Assembly (NCBI GenBank): GCA_002732905.1
Contig: NVTC01000016.1
Coordinates: 19,907 to 29,575, forward strand
Direction: 5' to 3'
Source: Robiginitomaculum sp.
GTDB lineage: Bacteria > Pseudomonadota > Alphaproteobacteria > Caulobacterales > Maricaulaceae
Length of the DNA stretch: 9,669 nucleotides
This document shows positions 7,589 through 9,669 of the stretch, piece after piece; position 1 is the stretch's first letter, and each line of letters starts with the position of its first letter. The position numbers and the translations under genes were made by a program. The notes under the pieces are model-generated. The model did not search any database. It was not told the DNA's origin and saw nothing but the letters and a program-made list of their open reading frames with translations.

Positions 7589-7969
7589 ATGGACAGTATG
7601 TTGAATAAACACGGTATTCGGCCTACAAAAATCCGCAGAGCAATTGCGGAGCTTTTGTTCGACGGTACGGATAAGCATGTGAGCGTGGATGATGTTATTG
7701 ATCTCGCACGTGCCCAAAAAATCAAAACATCTGTGGCAAGTGTATATAACACCTTGAACCAGTTTGCTGTAGCAGGGCTTTTACGCAAGGTGACGGTAGA
7801 GCAGGGGCGGGCATTTTTTGATACAAACCTCTCTGAGCATCATCATTTTTATTTCGAAGATGAAGAGCGACTTGAGGACATTCCGGTCGATGCCATTAAC
7901 ATTAGTGGTTTGCCGAAACTACCAAAGGGCCGGCGGATTAAATCCATTGATGTCACTATTCGTATCTAG
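7589..7969 (+). CDS. irr: Irr-type iron response regulator, Fur superfamily (126 aa)
   Basis: This is a cytoplasmic DNA-binding regulator of iron and heme homeostasis. The N-terminal half is the Fur winged helix: GIRPTKIRRAIAELLF, then VSVDDVIDLARAQKIKTSVASVYNTLNQFAVAGLLRKV (residues 31-68, recognition helix around SVASVYNTLNQF). The C-terminal half holds the Irr signature of three histidines, SEHHHFYFEDE (His84-86), which in Irr contributes to heme and metal binding, followed by L-x-D-I-P and GLPKLPKG as in Irr proteins. The sequence has no cysteine at all, so the structural zinc CxxC pairs of Fur and PerR and the N-terminal heme regulatory motif of Bradyrhizobium Irr are both absent; several rhizobial Irr proteins also lack the latter. 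A good AAGGAA precedes the ATG; Met4 is a less likely alternative. It has its own Irr box and is followed by rubrerythrin. PerR is the main alternative, disfavoured by the HHH motif and length. Confidence 0.87.
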   Translation: MDSMLNKHGIRPTKIRRAIAELLFDGTDKHVSVDDVIDLARAQKIKTSVASVYNTLNQFAVAGLLRKVTVEQGRAFFDTNLSEHHHFYFEDEERLEDIPVDAINISGLPKLPKGRRIKSIDVTIRI

Positions 7970-7984
7970 GTATATTTAAGAGCT

Positions 7985-8010
7985 ATTCTAAAATTTAGAA
8001 TAATTCTAAA
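7985..8010. promoter_or_regulatory. Triple half-site Irr-type operator upstream of rubrerythrin
   Basis: Three 8-base half-sites alternate in orientation with single-base spacers: ATTCTAAA (7985-7992), TTTAGAAT (7994-8001) and ATTCTAAA (8003-8010). The first pair makes a perfect 8-1-8 palindrome and the second pair another, which also equals the exact iron control element TTTAGAA-N3-TTCTAAA (7994-8010). It ends 5 bp before the proposed -35 of the rubrerythrin gene. The adjacent Irr is the obvious candidate ligand. Confidence 0.75.
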
Positions 8011-8015
8011 AATTA

Positions 8016-8044
8016 TTGACCATATGCCGAAATTTTGTTAAACT
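8016..8044 (+). promoter_or_regulatory. Likely rubrerythrin promoter
   Basis: TTGACC (8016-8021, five of six) and TAAACT (8039-8044, four of six) are separated by the ideal 17 bp. Transcription would start near 8051, giving a short leader with AAGGGAG (8066-8072) as ribosome site before the ATG at 8079. The promoter allows the gene to be transcribed separately from irr. Confidence 0.6.
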
Positions 8045-8078
8045 AATCGGGTCAATTTGATTCTTAAGGGAGAGCGTT

Positions 8079-8498
8079 ATGGGATTAGCTAACAGTAAAA
8101 CACTCGAAAATTTAAAAGATGCATTTGCAGGGGAAAGTCAGGCAAACCGCCGCTATTTATACTTCGCGCAAAAAGCTGACATTGAAGGTTATAATGATGT
8201 TGCTTCCGTATTTCGTTCAACTGCAGAAGGTGAAACTGGGCATGCTCACGGCCATTTAGAGTTTATGGAAGAAGTTGGCGATCCGGCGACAGGTCTCCCG
8301 ATTGGGGGTACTGCCGATAACCTGAAGGCCGCTATTGAAGGTGAAACACACGAATACACAGACATGTATCCAGGCATGGCGCGTACAGCACGCGAGGAAG
8401 GCTTTGACGAAATTGCCGACTGGTTCGAGACATTGGCGAAAGCGGAAAAATCCCATGCGGGTCGCTTCACCAAAGCATTAGGGAGCATGGACGACTAG
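8079..8498 (+). CDS. Rubrerythrin-family diiron protein without rubredoxin domain (139 aa)
   Basis: This is a cytoplasmic ferritin-like four-helix-bundle diiron protein, expected to reduce hydrogen peroxide or to bind iron. All seven diiron ligands known from Desulfovibrio rubrerythrin can be placed: Glu19 ([11 protein letters not shown]), Glu52 and His55 ([10 protein letters not shown]), Glu89 and Glu92 ([12 protein letters not shown]), Glu123 and His126 (AEKSHAGRF). The protein ends at residue 139 and contains no cysteine, so the C-terminal rubredoxin domain with its FeCys4 site is absent; it is of the short, sulerythrin-like type and needs an external electron donor. The start has a good Shine-Dalgarno. 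Its own promoter and a triple Irr-type operator lie upstream, and an intrinsic terminator follows, so strong, iron- or peroxide-controlled expression as a short transcript is likely. Ferritin-like iron storage is the alternative role. Confidence 0.93.
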   Translation: MGLANSKTLENLKDAFAGESQANRRYLYFAQKADIEGYNDVASVFRSTAEGETGHAHGHLEFMEEVGDPATGLPIGGTADNLKAAIEGETHEYTDMYPGMARTAREEGFDEIADWFETLAKAEKSHAGRFTKALGSMDD

Positions 8499-8524
8499 TT
8501 TTCTAGAACTCCGGGTTTCTTATA

Positions 8525-8564
8525 ACCAGCCGGTTGCTCCACACCAATCGGCTGGTGCTTTTTT
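8525..8564 (+). terminator. Intrinsic terminator between rubrerythrin and the Fe-S protein gene
   Basis: A 12-bp stem pairs 8525-8536 (ACCAGCCGGTTG) with 8545-8556 (CAATCGGCTGGT), with one G-T wobble at 8533/8548 and an 8-base loop, followed by GC and six T (8559-8564). The hairpin is GC-rich against an AT-rich background. The T tract ends 14 bp before the next ATG, with the ribosome site AGGA (8568-8571) directly after it, and no separate promoter is visible between, so expression of the next gene probably depends on read-through. Confidence 0.85.
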
Positions 8565-8578
8565 AACAGGATTTGATT

Positions 8579-9669
8579 ATGGCTCAACCATTTTCCCCTT
8601 CTCAGAAAAAAGAGGGCAGTCTTGCCGCGCCCACCCGTCACGCCCTAGATTGGCAGAACGACAATTTTTATGATGATGCTCTTATTACTGAAGAGCTAGA
8701 ACGCGTGTTTGATATTTGCCATGGCTGTCGCCGCTGTTTTAATTTGTGCGAGAGCTTCCCTATCCTGTTTGACATGATCGATGATAGTGAAAGCGGTGAG
8801 TTGGACACGGTTGATAAGTCCGAATATAGCAAGGTCGTGGATGCCTGTACCCTGTGTGATATGTGCTTCATGGTCAAATGTCCTTATGTACCACCCCATG
8901 AATTTGATCTTGATTTTCCGCATTTAATGCTACGCGCACGTGCCGCAAAATTTAAGAAAAAGGGCGCGAGTTTTACTGAAAAACAATTGGTCAAAATGGA
9001 CCGTAACGGCAAATTAATTGGCCCCATATCCGGTATTGCCAATTGGGCGTCTAAGCTGGGCAATAAACTCACCCGACCTGTAATGGAAAAAATGACCGGC
9101 ATTGATAAAGATGCTGATCTCCCTAAATTTCATAGCAAAACATTTGAAAAACTTTCAGCCAAAAACCCGCCTATACGTAATATGGATGCGCCAGCCACAG
9201 CTCGAAAAGCTGTGATCTATGCCACTTGCTATGTGGACTATAACAAACCAGAAAGCGGTACGGCGGCTCATGCGGTATTGGCAAAGAACGGCGTCGAGAC
9301 GGAAGTGGTTTACCCGGCCTGTTGCGGCATGCCTTACCTGGAGCAAGGCAATATCGAGCAGGTTGCCAAACAAGCCGAAAAGGTAAAAGCAGAACTGTTG
9401 CCTTGGGTTGATAAAGGTTATGATATTATTGCTCTGACGGCGTCTTGTGGTCTGATGATGAAAATGGAATGGCCATTAATTTTGCCGGACGACCCAGACA
9501 TAAAACGCTTATCTGCAGCAACCTATGATGTGGCCGAATACATGGTGGATATTGCCAAAAAAGAAGGCTTGGCTGAGGGGTTGTCACCTATAGAAGGCGG
9601 TATAACTGTCCATTCCGCTTGCCATGCGCGGGCGCAAAATATGGGTGCCAAATCCGCCGAAATGTTGCG
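8579..9669 (+). CDS. Fe-S oxidoreductase, heterodisulfide reductase/GlpC-like (CCG domain), 3' end outside window
   Basis: The reading frame is open from the ATG at 8579 to the end of the window (363 full codons, no stop), with AGGA 7 nt before the start. Two [4Fe-4S] ferredoxin motifs are visible: CHGCRRCFNLC (Cys47, 50, 53, 57; Pro61 follows) and CTLCDMCFMVKCP (Cys90, 93, 96, 101). A first cysteine-rich CCG domain follows, with Cys217 (YATCYVDYN), Cys248-Cys249 (YPACCGMP) and Cys290 (TASCGLMMK), and a second appears to begin at VHSACHARAQNMG (Cys348). This order is that of GlpC and the HdrD/HdrB type subunits, which move electrons between a membrane or flavoprotein partner and a substrate. 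The N-terminus has no signal peptide. Members of this type commonly sit next to rubrerythrin, often with a DUF3501 gene after it; that gene, if present, would lie beyond this window. The natural substrate is unknown; a donor role for rubrerythrin is inference from position. Confidence 0.93.
   Translation, partial: MAQPFSPSQKKEGSLAAPTRHALDWQNDNFYDDALITEELERVFDICHGCRRCFNLCESFPILFDMIDDSESGELDTVDKSEYSKVVDACTLCDMCFMVKCPYVPPHEFDLDFPHLMLRARAAKFKKKGASFTEKQLVKMDRNGKLIGPISGIANWASKLGNKLTRPVMEKMTGIDKDADLPKFHSKTFEKLSAKNPPIRNMDAPATARKAVIYATCYVDYNKPESGTAAHAVLAKNGVETEVVYPACCGMPYLEQGNIEQVAKQAEKVKAELLPWVDKGYDIIALTASCGLMMKMEWPLILPDDPDIKRLSAATYDVAEYMVDIAKKEGLAEGLSPIEGGITVHSACHARAQNMGAKSAEML

Overview
This window most likely comes from an alphaproteobacterium of moderate to low GC content. 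The best taxonomic pointer is a Fur-superfamily regulator at 7589-7969 that reads as Irr, a regulator largely confined to Alphaproteobacteria, together with Irr-type palindromes (TTTAGAA-N3-TTCTAAA) in its own promoter region and in front of rubrerythrin. An htrA/degP gene directly followed by rarA fits the same group. Genus or species cannot be assigned from what is visible.

Layout. (1) 1-2222, plus strand: the 3' part of a DegP/HtrA periplasmic protease (catalytic serine and two PDZ domains visible), then a complete rarA (AAA+ clamp-loader-like ATPase) 35 bp downstream. (2) 2209-7430, minus strand: a compact four-gene operon transcribed toward rarA. In order of transcription it holds a 239-aa exported protein with a CsgG/LpoB-like look, a 191-aa exported beta-rich protein, a 274-aa exported TPR-like protein, and a 1021-aa exported protein of unknown function with a helical, charged body and a cysteine-rich C-terminus. 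Spacings are a 4-bp overlap, 13 bp and 26 bp, and all four have signal peptides. The last gene overlaps rarA tail-to-tail by 14 bp. (3) 7431-7588: a divergent promoter region. (4) 7589-9669, plus strand: irr, a short rubrerythrin lacking the rubredoxin domain, a clear intrinsic terminator, and the first 363 codons of an iron-sulfur protein of the GlpC/HdrD-like (CCG-domain) type that runs off the window.

How the parts work together. The right-hand block is an iron and peroxide stress module: Irr probably represses itself and controls rubrerythrin through AT-rich palindromes, and the Fe-S protein may pass electrons in the same process. The left-hand block is ordinary housekeeping (envelope protein quality control and replication-fork maintenance). 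The central minus-strand operon is the part I cannot match to a described system. It looks like an envelope or secretion assembly made of an outer-membrane-lipoprotein-like fold, a beta-sandwich accessory, a TPR scaffold and one very large secreted or periplasmic protein, and it is the best candidate here for something undescribed.
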